Shown: positions 21,584 through 32,095 of the stretch, piece after piece
How positions within the stretch are numbered: the stretch's first letter is position 1
Layout: every line of letters starts with the position of its first letter
Origin: Actinostola sp. cb2023
Taxonomy: Eukaryota; Cnidaria; Anthozoa; Actiniaria; Actinostolidae
Direction of reading: 5' to 3'
Assembly: GCA_033675265.1 (NCBI GenBank)
Contig: JAUJYZ010000545.1
Coordinates: forward strand, 62,001-126,000
DNA length: 64,000 nucleotides
Program-made: the position numbers and the translations under genes
Notes under the pieces: model-generated
Seen by the model: the letters and a program-made list of their open reading frames with translations, nothing else
What the model was told of the DNA's origin: nothing
Database searches by the model: none

Positions 21584-22085
21584 ATGTCGTTTATGGAAAG
21601 CCGCTGGGAAAGCCACAAAGTCAGTCTAAAAGTGCGATCGATGCATCGTGATTGTTGTCTTTTCCAAGTCCAACAAGAAGAAATATTTCTAGCTCATAAA
21701 AAGAGACCGGGAAAGAGGCACGCAAGGAAATGCTTTCAAGGTAGTAATGACCGGGGACAGCTAGGGCAATTACAAGCTGAGTGCGCTTGTTCCCGCTCTG
21801 GCCATAAGTACCGATATCTCTGTGTAAGTGAAATTTGTGACTTTGGATTATTTTCTTCTTACTATCTTTTAAACCAGGTTTAAAACAGAAACATGCCTCT
21901 TATGATTTTATTTGTTATAGGAATTCCTGAAGACGACCACAAGGGAAGATGGCGTTTGGGAGGAGGCCGTTAATGTTCCGTTAGCATCGAGTTTACCAGT
22001 CGTTTTAGTTCCGTCACGTAACGCTCTCGGAACTAAAAACGGATGCGAAGGAGACTATGGAAAGACTAGACAGTTAAAGAAATAA
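21584..22085 (+). CDS. Small two-exon gene, unknown
   Basis: Exon 1 (21,584-21,823) ends at a TGT/GTAAGT donor and exon 2 (21,921-22,085) follows a TTGTTATAG acceptor. Both are phase 0 and together give 134 residues ending LKK and TAA, with AATAAA overlapping the stop. The protein has no signal peptide. It has a basic centre (KKRPGKRHARKC), a Cys-rich segment AECACSRSGHKYRYLC and then AVNVPLASSLPVVLVPSR. That order (Cys-x-Cys box, then VPL...VLVPSR) faintly recalls interleukin-17 knots, but the closing cysteines are absent and I do not claim it. It could also be a transposon accessory gene. Confidence 0.45.
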
Positions 22086-22205
22086 AATGGAAAAAGAAGG
22101 CCTCTATTGTACTATTCGTGAGGAATTGGAAGAACAATAAGAACTGACAATGTCAAATAAACCTAGACTTTTGAATAATAATCATTAAAACCTATTAATT
22201 GTGAA

Positions 22206-22448
22206 ATGCTGAAGGAAGTGCTAGATGAAATGGGAATAAATTATGCCAAAACCTGTAAGAAAGCAGATTTGATAAAAGCAGTAAAAGACGCAAGTAAATC
22301 GGCAAATGACACTACATAGACCTCTACGACCCTGGACAATTTGGAAACGGCATTGGCAGTGAAACACCGAGAACGACTACACAAGAATGTGATAGCGAAA
22401 CAGCCAGTTCTTGTCGCCCATCCGGCGATCATTCGCCCAAGGACATAG
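22206..22448 (+). pseudogene. SAP-like domain fragment with in-frame stop
   Basis: ATG at 22,206 opens MLKEVLDEMGINYAKTCKKA, then DLIKAVKDA. This is the helix-turn-helix pattern of SAP DNA-binding motifs (LK..L...G....G.K..LI). TAG at 22,317-22,319 interrupts a frame that then continues 42 codons (TSTTLDNLETALAVKHRERL) to TAG at 22,446. It may instead be an exon of a larger gene, but no matching splice sites are evident. Confidence 0.35.
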
Positions 22449-22527
22449 GCCACCCCTTTGCGTTTTCTAAAATTATTTTTTATTATTACGACAATAAGAA
22501 AGACACTTTACTTTTTCTTTTACTTAG

Positions 22528-22737
22528 ATTGATGCATCTTTTTTTCTTGATGGAAATAGTGGGAATTTTTCTAGACATCGTAGCCTTGCTACAGTTAGCA
22601 GAACTCTTGATTGTCCTACAAGTGTTAATCGTGTCTTTGGTGGGTTTGATTTATGTTTATCTGTGCTTGCAAGCTTTACATCTATATTTTACAAGTTTTC
22701 TGTATGCTTGTGTAAACCTGGCACCTTTTTTACATGA
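22528..22737 (+). other. Possible exon, 69 open codons after an acceptor
   Basis: A good acceptor (TTTTCTTTTACTTAG) is followed by an open frame reading IDASFFLDGNSGNFSRH and later NRVFGGFDLCLSV. The GN.SR pattern faintly recalls SET domains but the expected NHSC.PN motif is missing. Weak evidence only. Confidence 0.18.
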
Positions 22738-22857
22738 AACCAATTTTAGTATCACAGCTTGAAAAACGACGTCAAGTTATGTGACTATACGAAGAAAATA
22801 CTGATGTTAATGTTAAAATATATATTCTTATAAGGGTAACTTTAGAAATTGAATTAA

Positions 22858-23846
22858 CCCATTGACTCCTACACCGGCCGAAACCGGCCGTAAACATCGA
22901 TACTGCTTTGAAAAATTCTAACTTTCTGAATTTTCGTAACATCGATCTCATGGCCAGTTATTAGTGACAACTAGATAACTCTTCATATTTTAACCTCAAG
23001 TAAACTGACTTACAGGTCCGATTTCTGGGCATTAGTTCAATTTGTTTGCCATAAAAATCAAAAATGCGTGTTTTTGACGCAATTTTACACCTCGAAAATG
23101 AACGACATTTACATCCTTGCGAAACAAAACGCCACTTTCTCAGCAAACTTCCATCTCTCTTCTCGATATATTCGTGAATATTTCCCTCTCTCTTCCTTAA
23201 CTCGCCGAACAATAGCCATTTCCTTAGGACCACTTTCGCTAACACGTGTTTTCCTTCTGCACGCCCGAAAAGGATGCCGGGAAACATCCGGGAATTTCGG
23301 CATAGATTTCCCCGAATATCCGTTTTTTAAGAATATATAGAGTGTCGAGCCACTCGGTCCTACAGGCAAAATATTGCACCGGTTGCATTCTTTACAAGTC
23401 CAAAGTCGCCAAAAATGCCTTTGTAGGTCCTGGAATCCACCACAGAAAGACCAGAGAGACGATTTCACACTTGAGTCCGCCATTTTGAATTTCCAACGGC
23501 ACCGCCGAAATTTGTTCGTGAATTCGTATCTAAACTCCTGATTTCTTCCAGGAGAACGGTCTCTACCACACCAGTCAAGCTTAATGATGCTGTCCTGGGG
23601 GCTTCTGTGGTGAATAATGGCTATAAACACTCTAAAAATGCAAAATTGGCCTTTTCGAGTAGTGATTACTACTAGCCCCTACGAACTCCCAAGAAGAAAG
23701 GCAGCACACGTGAAGACGCGAGCCCACAGGCATTCAGAACTGTCAAGATTTCCATGGAAACCCCTTATATGGAATCGAAATTTCCTACGACGTGATTAGG
23801 TCCAGAAAATCGCTAAAAAACTCAAAATAGCTCAGGAGCGAATGGG
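22858..23846 (+). mobile_element. Non-autonomous piggyBac element (989 bp)
   Basis: TTAA (22,854-22,857 and 23,847-23,850) flanks ends CCCATTGACTCCTACACC and GGAGCGAATGGG. The subterminal ACCGGCCGAAACCGGCC and right-end AAATAGCTCAG match the transposase-bearing element at 10,486-12,929. The interior shows no transposase; it contains unrelated sequence with a 170-codon minus-strand frame of no recognisable domain. The shared ends suggest that the related transposase could once have mobilised it. Confidence 0.88.
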
Positions 23847-23850
23847 TTAA

Positions 23851-24146
23851 GGAGAAAAACTAGTGATATTAAACTACTATGTTTCGATGATCATTATCGT
23901 CATTATCAAGTAAAGTGAGATGAATAATGAGTAACAGAGAAGTTACGTACGAAATTTACATAATTAACATAAGAATAGTGTTCAATGTTCCATGCGTGCT
24001 AAAGTATTTGTTTAAATAACACTGAACTCTTTTATAACTATTGAACATTGAACACTATCTGTTACTCATTATTCATCTCACTTTACTTGATAATGATGAC
24101 AGGATGTCATCGAAACGTAGTAGTTTAATATCACTAGTGTTTCTCC
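23851..24146. mobile_element. TTAA-flanked foldback element (296 bp)
   Basis: Ends GGAGAAAAACTAGTGATATT and its near-perfect reverse complement sit between TTAA at 23,847-23,850 (shared with the neighbouring piggyBac MITE) and 24,147-24,150. The arms include TTTCGATGA and ATTATCAAGTAAAGTGAGAT. The inner AGTGTTCAATGTTC repeat forms a second stem. No coding capacity. Confidence 0.85.
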
Positions 24147-24150
24147 TTAA

Positions 24151-25429
24151 AATATATATGTAATAAAAACTCCCTACTCTAGTTTCTTCAGCCTTACTTC
24201 TAACTATATAACTTAAGAGGCTGTCCGCGTAAGAACCGACCACTCGATTTTCTGCCCGAAATGGATTTTCTTTATATTTTCCATGCAAGATAACCAGTCT
24301 ATATGATAAACAAATATCACAATAAGTTGGAGTGTAGTGCACTTTTTCGATATTTTTGGCGACATTTTCCGAAGACGGTTGAAAACCCGAAAAATTGCAA
24401 TTTCAGAGTCAAATTTTGGACTGAAGGCGCTCAAAAATCACGCTTTGACTGAAATGAAATGACATACACAGATTATTTTATTACATATATCTTCTTCGAA
24501 ATAACGGTAAAATATTTATAATTGAACAAGTAGACAGAGAATAATGATTTTTTGAAAATGCCTTACAAACAGCGCTCTCAAAAGTATAACGTGATCTGGA
24601 ATTCTGGCCATGATCGATGTTCAGTACTAGGGCTAGTGTACTAGAAACATGAATAAAATATTTGGGCACTGTTTTTTTTTGGGCTATAGGAGGTCGATGA
24701 ACATGGCCTATTTACACAGTCAAATCTTGCGTGACTTGCGTGTTGTTCACAATTTTCTCGCTGAAATTAATTATTTGAAAGGGCAAGCATTCCCAAAAAA
24801 CTAGCTTTTTGTTTTGGGAAACACTTTTAAAATGATATCCTTCAACAAAAAAATCAACAAAAAATCATATTTCGATTAAAAAGATTAAATAAGACGTCTA
24901 CCAGTATGAAAAATCAAGTTTTATTTCGGGTACTTACAGAAGCAGGGGCCAGTTTCTCGAAAGCCCCGAAAGCTTATTGGGCTCGAAAAGGGTTTCTTTA
25001 AAAATATATATCTTCAAAACAAAGTAATTTACAGATAATGAAACTTTGCATTTCTGGGATGTCTTTTCAGGCCAAAATGTTTACAGGGCTTTCAATATCG
25101 TAGCATTGAGGCAGCCATCTTGGATGGCCGAGTGAGGACTGGGGATGAAATTATCAAAAATCATATTTACATAGTTAAGAATTAATTAAGCAGTATTCAA
25201 AAATAACAGATAAAGCTTTACATCTGTAGACTTGAAATACAACTATTAATTGGATCTCAGCCCAGAAAATAAATCAGCATATATCTGTACCACAGGGAGC
25301 CCATCAAATGAAATTTATGAAACTTTGGGTGTTCCATTAAATGGGTTCCAGAACAAACCAGGGCTGGCACTCATCCTAATGTTGTTTATATTGTTCTAGG
25401 CTATAAGTGTGCAAAGTGTGGCGCTTTTA
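24151..25429. other. No gene recognised
   Basis: AT-rich sequence. A motif near 24,955 (CAGTTTCTCGAAAGCCCCGA, then GGGCTCGAAAAGGG) looks like one end of a dispersed repeat. CACAGGGAGCCC at 25,291 resembles the hAT-like MITE end at 9,158. No coding region is supported. Confidence 0.4.
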
Positions 25430-25896
25430 TCAGCTTTGTCACGATCTACTCAAGATTTTGAGCTAAGCCACCTGACTACTGTGATTTCATCAGAATCATC
25501 TAACAATGACTGTGGCATGATCAGTGACCTGGATCATTTTGTGCCATGGTTGACCTGCTTCCTTTAGTTTAGCGATGAATGCTTTCCTCATGGAATGGTT
25601 GGTTATTCTTTTACAGTATTCTTGAGGTAAGCAACTTGCTATTTGTTTCATTTTTTTGCCGATTCGGTGGTCACCCATTCTGGATTTTGCATACCAAACA
25701 TTTGAACTTGGTCTTGCTTATTGCTAAGTACAGGGGGCCCCGTGTTCATTGCTAGAGGTCGACGTTCAAGCCACTTTTCAAACAGACGTACGGCATCCTT
25801 CTCTCCATCATTGGTTGACCACATTTGCTGCGGAGAGCTTGTTTTGTTTCTTAGGCGTCCCTGCCTGGTTTTAGTGGGAATTTTCAAATTCAACAA
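25430..25896 (-). pseudogene. Crypton-like tyrosine recombinase fragment (DUF3504 type)
   Basis: The minus strand encodes the C-terminal part of a tyrosine recombinase of the kind carried by Crypton transposons and domesticated in KIAA1958/ZMYM-type proteins. The first part (from 25,896) has QMWSTNDGEKDAVRLFEKWL and RRPLAMNTG, then FGMQNPEW. A frameshift near 25,665 leads to GDHRIGKKMKQIAS, NHSMRKAFIAKL and IQVTDHAT. The H-x-x-R of NHSMRK and the final VTDH correspond to the conserved catalytic block. Reading continues weakly to about 25,430 with stops. The N-terminal half of the recombinase is missing, so this is a dead 5'-truncated copy. Confidence 0.75.
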
Positions 25897-26222
25897 CTTT
25901 ACTTCGCTTTAGTGATATTGACGGCCTCTGAAGTCAATGTGTTCTGACAGATTTTTGAAATTGACATTTGTCAGTGAAACGCCATTGTGATTTCCAAGCT
26001 TCCCTTCTCTCCAAGAAAATTCTTCATCAGCACGAGTATATTACTGTGCCTTGTTTGGACGTTTTCCTATTCCTTGGTAGCGAAGAGATTTGGCTTTAGA
26101 AAAGTCTCCTGGGACCAACCGTTGTCGACAGGTTGTGGACTGTATAAAGGCCCTGGCAAACGGTTTCAACATTGCATTCCACATGCGTTCGATTTTGTTG
26201 AACGCTGTTGAACGGAAGTTGA

Positions 26223-27642
26223 ATGAAGTTGAATCATGTTGAACGCGGGGTGGCAAACAGGTTTCAACACTCGTTCAACATTGCTTTCAACAACGCCGTC
26301 ATGGGGTCTGGTATTCAGTACCAGGTCTCTCGTCTTTCAGCTGCCACGGTCCAAGGAAGCCATTTTGTTCTCATTTTGTTTATATCGAAGATCGATCGCT
26401 GGGAAGTTATCGATAAAGTACGTGCAATTTTGGCAGTCTTTATTGCCGTTGAAGTCTCAGAAGAAGAAGAAGAAAAACCAAGGAGAGGAAAAACACGAAA
26501 ATGTATCAAAAGAAGAGAGGAAAGAGGGTATTTTAACAATATTATCAAAGAATTGTCAATCGAGGATTCGGCTGAATACAGAGAAATGATGCGAATGACT
26601 CACCACGATTTTGAAAGAGTATTACATTTTATCGAAGCAGACATCACTAAAAAACAAGTACTTGGTGGACATAAAGTCATACCTCCGAAGGAAAGGTTAG
26701 CTTTGACCATAAGATATTTGGCAACAGGCGAAACTTATAAGTCATTCAGCTACCAGTTCAGAATTTCAAGAAGAGCAATTTCTTATATAGTGGAAGAGGT
26801 ATGTGAAGCCATTGTAAAGAACATGAAACACATATATGCGAGAGTGCCAAACTCATCTCAAGAATGGTTGGCTATTTCGGAACAGTTCGAAAGTCGTTGG
26901 CAGTTTCCAAACTGCATTGGTGCCATTGATGGCAAACATATAGTAATGTAGCCACCTGGAAATTCAGGATCGTATTACTATAACTACAAACACACCAATT
27001 CCATTGTACTAATGGCTGTTGCTGGCTCCAATTATGAGTATCTTTACTTTGATATTGGCACCAGTGGCAGATTAAATGATGGAGGAGTATGGAACAAATG
27101 TGGCTTATCAAAGTCAATTGAAGATGGGAAAATGGACCTTCCCTCCCCTTCTCCCCAATGGAAATGAGAAAATGCCACATGGATGATGCATTTGCATTAA
27201 AGCCTTATATCATCTTATATCACCCTATCCCCAACAAGGTATAGATGCTGAACAACGTATTTACAACTACAGGCACAGCAGAGCAAGACGCATATCAGAA
27301 AACCTGTTTGGAATTGTGGCAAACAGATGGAGGTTCATTAGAAATGTCTTGCTTCTACACCCACAAGTAATTGAAAAGCTTCTTTCAGCTGCACTAATCC
27401 TGCACAACTTTCTAAGAGAAAGTGATGTATATTGTCCTATTGGGATGGTTGACACAGAGAGTATTACTGGTGAGGTGGTAGCAGGAACCTGGCGTCAAGA
27501 CCAATCAGCATCAGCAATGGTACCTTTAGTAGTTCCAACCAGAGGCCACAATGCCACCCAAGATGCCAAGCATGTGAGGGATGTATTTAAATATTATTTT
27601 TCTCATGAAGGGGCTGTAGAATGGCAGTGGGAACGATGCTAG
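26223..27642 (+). pseudogene. Harbinger DDE transposase, one stop and frameshift
   Basis: Catalytic protein of the surrounding element (DDE_Tnp_4 family). Landmarks in order are an acidic/basic N-terminal region (VSEEEEEKPRRGK), RREERGYFNNIIKELS, MTHHDFERVLHFI, PPKERLALTIRYLATGETY and a helix-turn-helix ISRRAISYIVEEV. The first catalytic Asp is in CIGAIDGKHIV. TAG at 26,949 follows (CAG to TAG would explain it), after which the frame continues PPGNSGSYYYNYKHTNSIV. The second Asp is in TSGRLNDGGVW. A frameshift near 27,155-27,175 precedes DDAFALKPY and EQRIYNYRHSRARRISENLF, which holds the catalytic Glu. The start is uncertain because the frame runs into the terminal repeat; ATG at 26,301 is a candidate. 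The C-terminal SHEGAVEWQWERC ends at TAG 27,642. Confidence 0.9.
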
Positions 27643-27699
27643 AGACCATTGCATGGGCATGTACAAATACATTTTTTATATATAGTTGCCTTCACACTA

Positions 27700-28375
27700 T
27701 AGTACTGTAGTATTGTAGTACTACACAGTACTACAGTACTACGGTACTACACAGTGTACTACGGTATTACACAGTGTACTATGGTACTACACAGTACTAC
27801 GGTACTACAATACTACACGGTACTATGGTACTACACAGTGTACTATGGTACAACACAGTACTACGGTACTACAATACTACACAGTACTATGGTACGTACT
27901 ACACAGTGTACTACAATAATACACAGTACTACGGTACTACACAGTGTACTACGGTATTACACAGTGTACTACGGTACTACAATACTACACAGTACTACAA
28001 TACTACACGGTACTACAATACTACACAGTACTACAGTACTATGGTACTACACAGTGTACTATGGTACAACACAGTACTACGGTACTACAATACTACACAG
28101 TACTACAATACTACACGGTACTACAATACTACACAGTACTACAGTACTATGGTACTACACAGTGTACTATGGTACTACACAGTGTACTACGGTACTACAC
28201 AGTGTACTATGGTACTACACAGTACTACGGTACTACAACACTACACAGTACTACAATACTACACAGTACTACAATACTATGGTACTACAATACTATGGTA
28301 CTACAATAATAATAATAATAATGACAACACTATGGTACTACAATACTATGGTACTACAGTACTTCACCTTCAGTG
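27700..28375. repeat. TACTACACAGTACTACGG satellite
   Basis: About 650 bp of variants of TACTACACAGTACTACAATAC and TACTATGGTACTACACAGTG, inside the Harbinger element downstream of the transposase stop. GTAC palindromes recur every few bases. Long Tyr/Thr-rich open frames here are artefacts of the repeat. Confidence 0.95.
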
Positions 28376-28414
28376 TGAATAATATTGTAAAATAATTTAA
28401 TTTAATATCATTTA

Positions 28415-28596
28415 TTAGAACATGGTCACACCAATTATAGTTTAGTATTATAATGCTCTATATTCCATAGCATGCTGAGTTTCTATAACTAATCAGCATT
28501 CTCTATACAGAGCACACTAGTAAATCCTTTTGTTTCCCTGACTATAGCTATAGAAACTCAATATGTAAATTCCTTGAGTGTGACCATGTTCTAAGG
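28415..28596. mobile_element. ~180-bp MITE inside the Harbinger element
   Basis: TTAGAACATGGTCACAC at the left and GTGTGACCATGTTCTAA at the right form 17-bp perfect inverted ends; inner GAGTTTCTATA also pairs. No coding capacity. Confidence 0.75.
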
Positions 28597-28872
28597 CACT
28601 TAGAAAATGAATGCTCGTGTCCTATGGGAAATAAGAGTTCCTCGCAACAGATAGAAGCCCACAAAGATTTTTGTTTGAGACTATTGTGTTGACATCCAAC
28701 CTTTTTCTAATGAAATAGTAAACAGAATTGAGTAATGAACATGAAATGGTATCGGATACATCTATTGCTATTTACCTCCATCCTATTCCTCCTTCTTCAA
28801 AAGGTTTTACAAAACATTAACATTGTTTCTAAAGTTTTGAAATAAAATATTTTATTATAGATTAGAATTCAA

Positions 28873-29107
28873 ACATTAACATTGTTCTTGTGACATTATT
28901 GTCTTTTTATATTTTATACAGATTTTGTATATTAAAATGTTGTAGTTGTAATTGCATCATTGCTATTTTTACATTAAAAAAATACAATATTAAATTAAAT
29001 TTAACATTGTTCTTGTGACATTATTGTCTTTTTATGTTTTATAAATATTTTGTATATCAAAATGTTGCAGTTGTATTTGCATCATTGCATTGCTATTTAT
29101 ATATAAA
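28873..29107. repeat. Tandem duplication, ~115-bp unit
   Basis: TAACATTGTTCTTGTGACAT through GCATCATTG occurs at 28,874-28,965 and again at 29,003-29,092 with few changes. Non-coding spacer of the Harbinger element. Confidence 0.8.
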
Positions 29108-29407
29108 TTTAAAACAATGTTTTTGAGAGTCTGGGTATTTAGAAAATGTTGTCATTTTTGAAACCATTATTAGAATGAATCTCTGAGAAGAGACATATAA
29201 TTGCCTGGTGTGCATGTTGTTGTGGCATGTAGTCTTGTTGATTGTTGTGGGAGTTCATTTCTATTTCAAATAGAATGTCAGTGATTCTCTTCTCAGCAAT
29301 CATCCTTGGTCTTCTATCCAATAATGCCAGTTTTTCAGATATATACAAAGAAAATGAACACTGTTTTTGTGCAACTGGAACTGGTTGTTGGGGTCGTGAA
29401 GTGGCCC

Positions 29408-30077
29408 TTAATACTTCAACACAGGTTGATAAAAGATCTTCCTTGCTGTCTGTCTTTCTTGTCTTCTAACCACCATTGGCGTATCGAAGGCAGAAGAAGA
29501 TGAAGACGAATCTTGGTCCTCTTCGTTGTTTAATTGTTCTTGGTTTTGTGATGCATCTTCTTCTAGATCGGGAATAAGGTTGTCTTTACTTTTTCCAGCC
29601 TGTATTACTGGGCGTAAAAATTGCAGTTTCTCGAAGAATGTCAATGTAGATTTATACCTTTCACTTGTACCCTGACCTGACTTCCATGCATTGATTTTAA
29701 CAATCTCGCGTCCAAGTTGCATTCTAAGACCTGCGATTTTACTCTTGACCTCGCTCCTGCTGAACACCAAAATGTCTGAGATCTGTGTGTAGGCCACTTC
29801 TCTTTTATCTCGATTATGATAGTCTGTCAAAAACGTCCCACAAACAGTTTCGCGATTCTAGCTCGTCGGTAAGGGTTTCAGTTTCGATCGTCGACCATTT
29901 TGATTTTGTTTTGCCTTTCTTTTCTGAATCCTTACTCTTTCTCTTGCGGGATCCATTAGTAATCTCTAATTCTAAATGATCTGGTTCTTCAAGAACGTCT
30001 ACAAGAACGTCAGACTCGTCCATTATTGTTGATGAAACCTTGTTGACGCCACTAGTGTCACAGGTCGTGTCACACAC
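29408..30077 (-). pseudogene. MADF/Myb-like protein of the Harbinger element, one frameshift
   Basis: Harbinger elements carry a second, SANT/Myb or MADF type protein that brings the transposase to the element ends. ATG at 30,077 starts MCDTTCDTSGVNK. A basic segment (GSRKRKSKDSEKKGK) precedes the MADF-like domain: WSTIETETLTDELESRNCLW, then DVF, then (after a small deletion near 29,820) DYHNRDKREVAYTQISDILV and KSKIAGLRMQLGREI. The tail is KSGQGTSERYKSTLTFFEKL and an acidic/Ser region ending near 29,408. Copies at 37,900-38,149 and 38,569-38,960 keep the frame at this site (DVFDKDYHNRDK), showing the lesion is private to this copy. Confidence 0.85.
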
Positions 30078-30390
30078 TGCCGAATGTCACGTTCGAATGT
30101 TTTGCTTTGTTACCATGGATACGTCTTTTAATGCGCACGCGCGTACTCAACAATGTTGAAAGAGGGTGGCAAACGACCAAACGCCATTCAACATTTTCGA
30201 GAACAAAAGAAATGTTGAATCGATGTTGAAGCAAAGTTTAAACTCTTTTAAACTTCATTCAACATCAATTCAACACGATTCAACACGTTCAACATTGTTG
30301 AACGCGGGTGGCAAACCGTTTCAACATCGCTATTCAACAAAATCGAACGCATGTTGAATGCAATGTTGAAACCGTTTGCCAGGGCCTTAA

Positions 30391-31555
30391 AGTGCCTATG
30401 AAATAAAAAAACAGACCCCGTTTTTATTTGCTACTTCGAAAGTTTACTATTTGCTTGTTTACATGGCGTTAAGAGCGTGTCCATGGGAGGACCAGGCAGG
30501 TGTGATACATGCCATCTCACCGATTTCGATGAAACTTACCAAAATGAAAGGCTTCACCCAAATACTCAACATGCCAAAGTGGTTAGCAATTTAGAATTTT
30601 CCAGGGGGGGTTAGACCACCCCCTTGCTTTTTCCCAAAAAATCCCAAAATATTCACCCTTACAAACAGTAAAAGTAGAGAGCTTTCAAACTTGCACAATT
30701 CAATAGATTTTAATTTGGTTGGACACCAGTATACCTACATCCTTTGTGAATTCAAGACATGAGTAATTCAAGTAATATGATTGACGTCTTGTCAATCAAC
30801 GGATGTTAATAATTAACCATGTAAAATGGCTTCCCAAAATAAGGTGTTTTTTTTTTAGGCCAAATATCTCCAATGGCCACGCCTGTATTGAAAAGATGTT
30901 AGAACCACGATTCAGTTCCATACTTGGTCAGTGCAAATCGGCAATAAAATTTTTGGGACCTGTTATTTTCTTTGCGCAGGCCGAGCTCAAACCTGCACAT
31001 AACAGCAGTAATTTTAGATCGATATCATCTCACAACAGCGGTAAATATGAGAAGCTATGAGCAAATGCAACCATTTCTCCAACCCACTTGTGTCTTTAAT
31101 TGATCATACAACCCTCTGAATAATCTAAGAATAGAGTAAATGCGAGATTATCAGAAATATGTGCCGAAATATTCGAAAAATGTCACTAAACCGGGCACAA
31201 AATAATCGATAAAATGGCTATTTCCCCAAGATAAACAAAGGTAGACATGATCTCTAACTACACAGCCAGATATAATGTATTTATGCGATATATAATACAG
31301 GCTTTCATAATATTTATTTTGTGCTGAAGCCATCTTTGGAGGTGTTGACAAACGAGTGAAACATGACGACATGTGCTGTATTCTGAATTACGTGATTTGA
31401 TCTACATTTCATTCAATAAAAACATCAAGTACAACTTTCTTAGCTCAAATATAACAGAATCTCTTCAAATCTACAATAATAAAGGTATTTCAATCCAAGA
31501 GTTTTACTTACATGAACATCGGCCTGTGCCTGACCTGTTGTGTAACGCAATACAC
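30391..31555 (+). repeat. Left ~1.17-kb terminal inverted repeat
   Basis: Matches 36,645-37,810 in reverse complement almost base for base. The exception is a divergent patch of about 30 bp near 31,500 (TTTTACTTACATGAACATCG against TACTGTATTCGTTTTTAATT). Contains CTTGCACAATTCAATAG, GATTGACGTCTTGTCAATCA (itself a hairpin) and a G7 run. Open frames in it are identical on the two arms but show no domain. Confidence 0.9.
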
Positions 31556-31721
31556 ACAAATTATCAAATGTACATTCTGGTCAGCGGTCGCACAGGGTTC
31601 CCGTGAATCATTTTGTAACTGATATATTACTAAATTATAATGATAAAATACACCGATAGAAACTATCAAACAAAGTGAGAATAATATGAACAACAATATC
31701 TATAAAAGTGAAAATATTAAT

Positions 31722-31981
31722 AATGGTCGATTTAGCAACGATGATCGAATAGTTTAACGACATTTATTTGACGCTTCGATGTCACTGACATCATATTCTC
31801 ATAATGAAGTAACAAGATCAGTTGTATCCAAATATATTGTACAAATTTATCTCCTTTATCTCGGGAGATAAATTTGTACAAGATAATTGGATACAATTTA
31901 TCTGGTTACTTCAGTTTGAGAATATGATGTCAGTGACATTGAAGCGTCAAATAAATTTCGGTTAACTATTCGACCATTGTT
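31722..31981. mobile_element. 260-bp foldback MITE
   Basis: Arms from AATGGTCGA and TTATTTGACGCTTC to GTATCCAA...TTGTACAAATTTATCTCC pair with the opposite side around a short centre. AAAAGTGAAAAT occurs just outside on both sides (31,704 and 31,982), a possible longer target duplication. No coding capacity. Confidence 0.75.
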
Positions 31982-32095
31982 AAAAGTGAAAATCGAAGCA
32001 AAAATCTTGGATATGCAAATTAATTGTTCTTTACCAGATATAGTACGTAATTAAATTGAAATAAAAAAACAGACACTCAACACTACAGTTCTAAT

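Larger units (their letters stand above)
26148..30387 (+). mobile_element. Harbinger transposon, full length (4,240 bp)
   Basis: Begins AGGCCCTGGCAAACGGTTTC and ends with its reverse complement, flanked by TAA at 26,145-26,147 and 30,388-30,390, the 3-bp T(A/T)A duplication typical of PIF/Harbinger. Long subterminal inverted stretches rich in TTCAACA/TGTTGAA follow at both ends (to about 26,290 and from about 30,140). It encodes the two canonical proteins, a DDE transposase (plus) and a MADF-type DNA-binding protein (minus), separated by a TACTACACAG satellite. Both genes are broken. Confidence 0.93.

Noticed and set aside
21689..22060. Interleukin-17-like identity for the small two-exon gene
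   Set aside because: Only a Cys-x-Cys box and a VPL...VLVPSR segment resemble the family; no signal peptide and the terminal cysteine pair is absent.
22241..22453. Minus-strand 70-codon frame opposite the SAP-like fragment
   Set aside because: Antisense shadow with poor composition; the plus-strand SAP pattern is more protein-like.
23109..23630. 173-codon minus-strand frame inside the small piggyBac element
   Set aside because: No recognisable domain, no good start, and an overlapping plus-strand frame; kept only as element interior.
27754..28395. Tyr/Thr-rich 200-codon open frames
   Set aside because: Translation of the TACTACACAG satellite within the Harbinger element.
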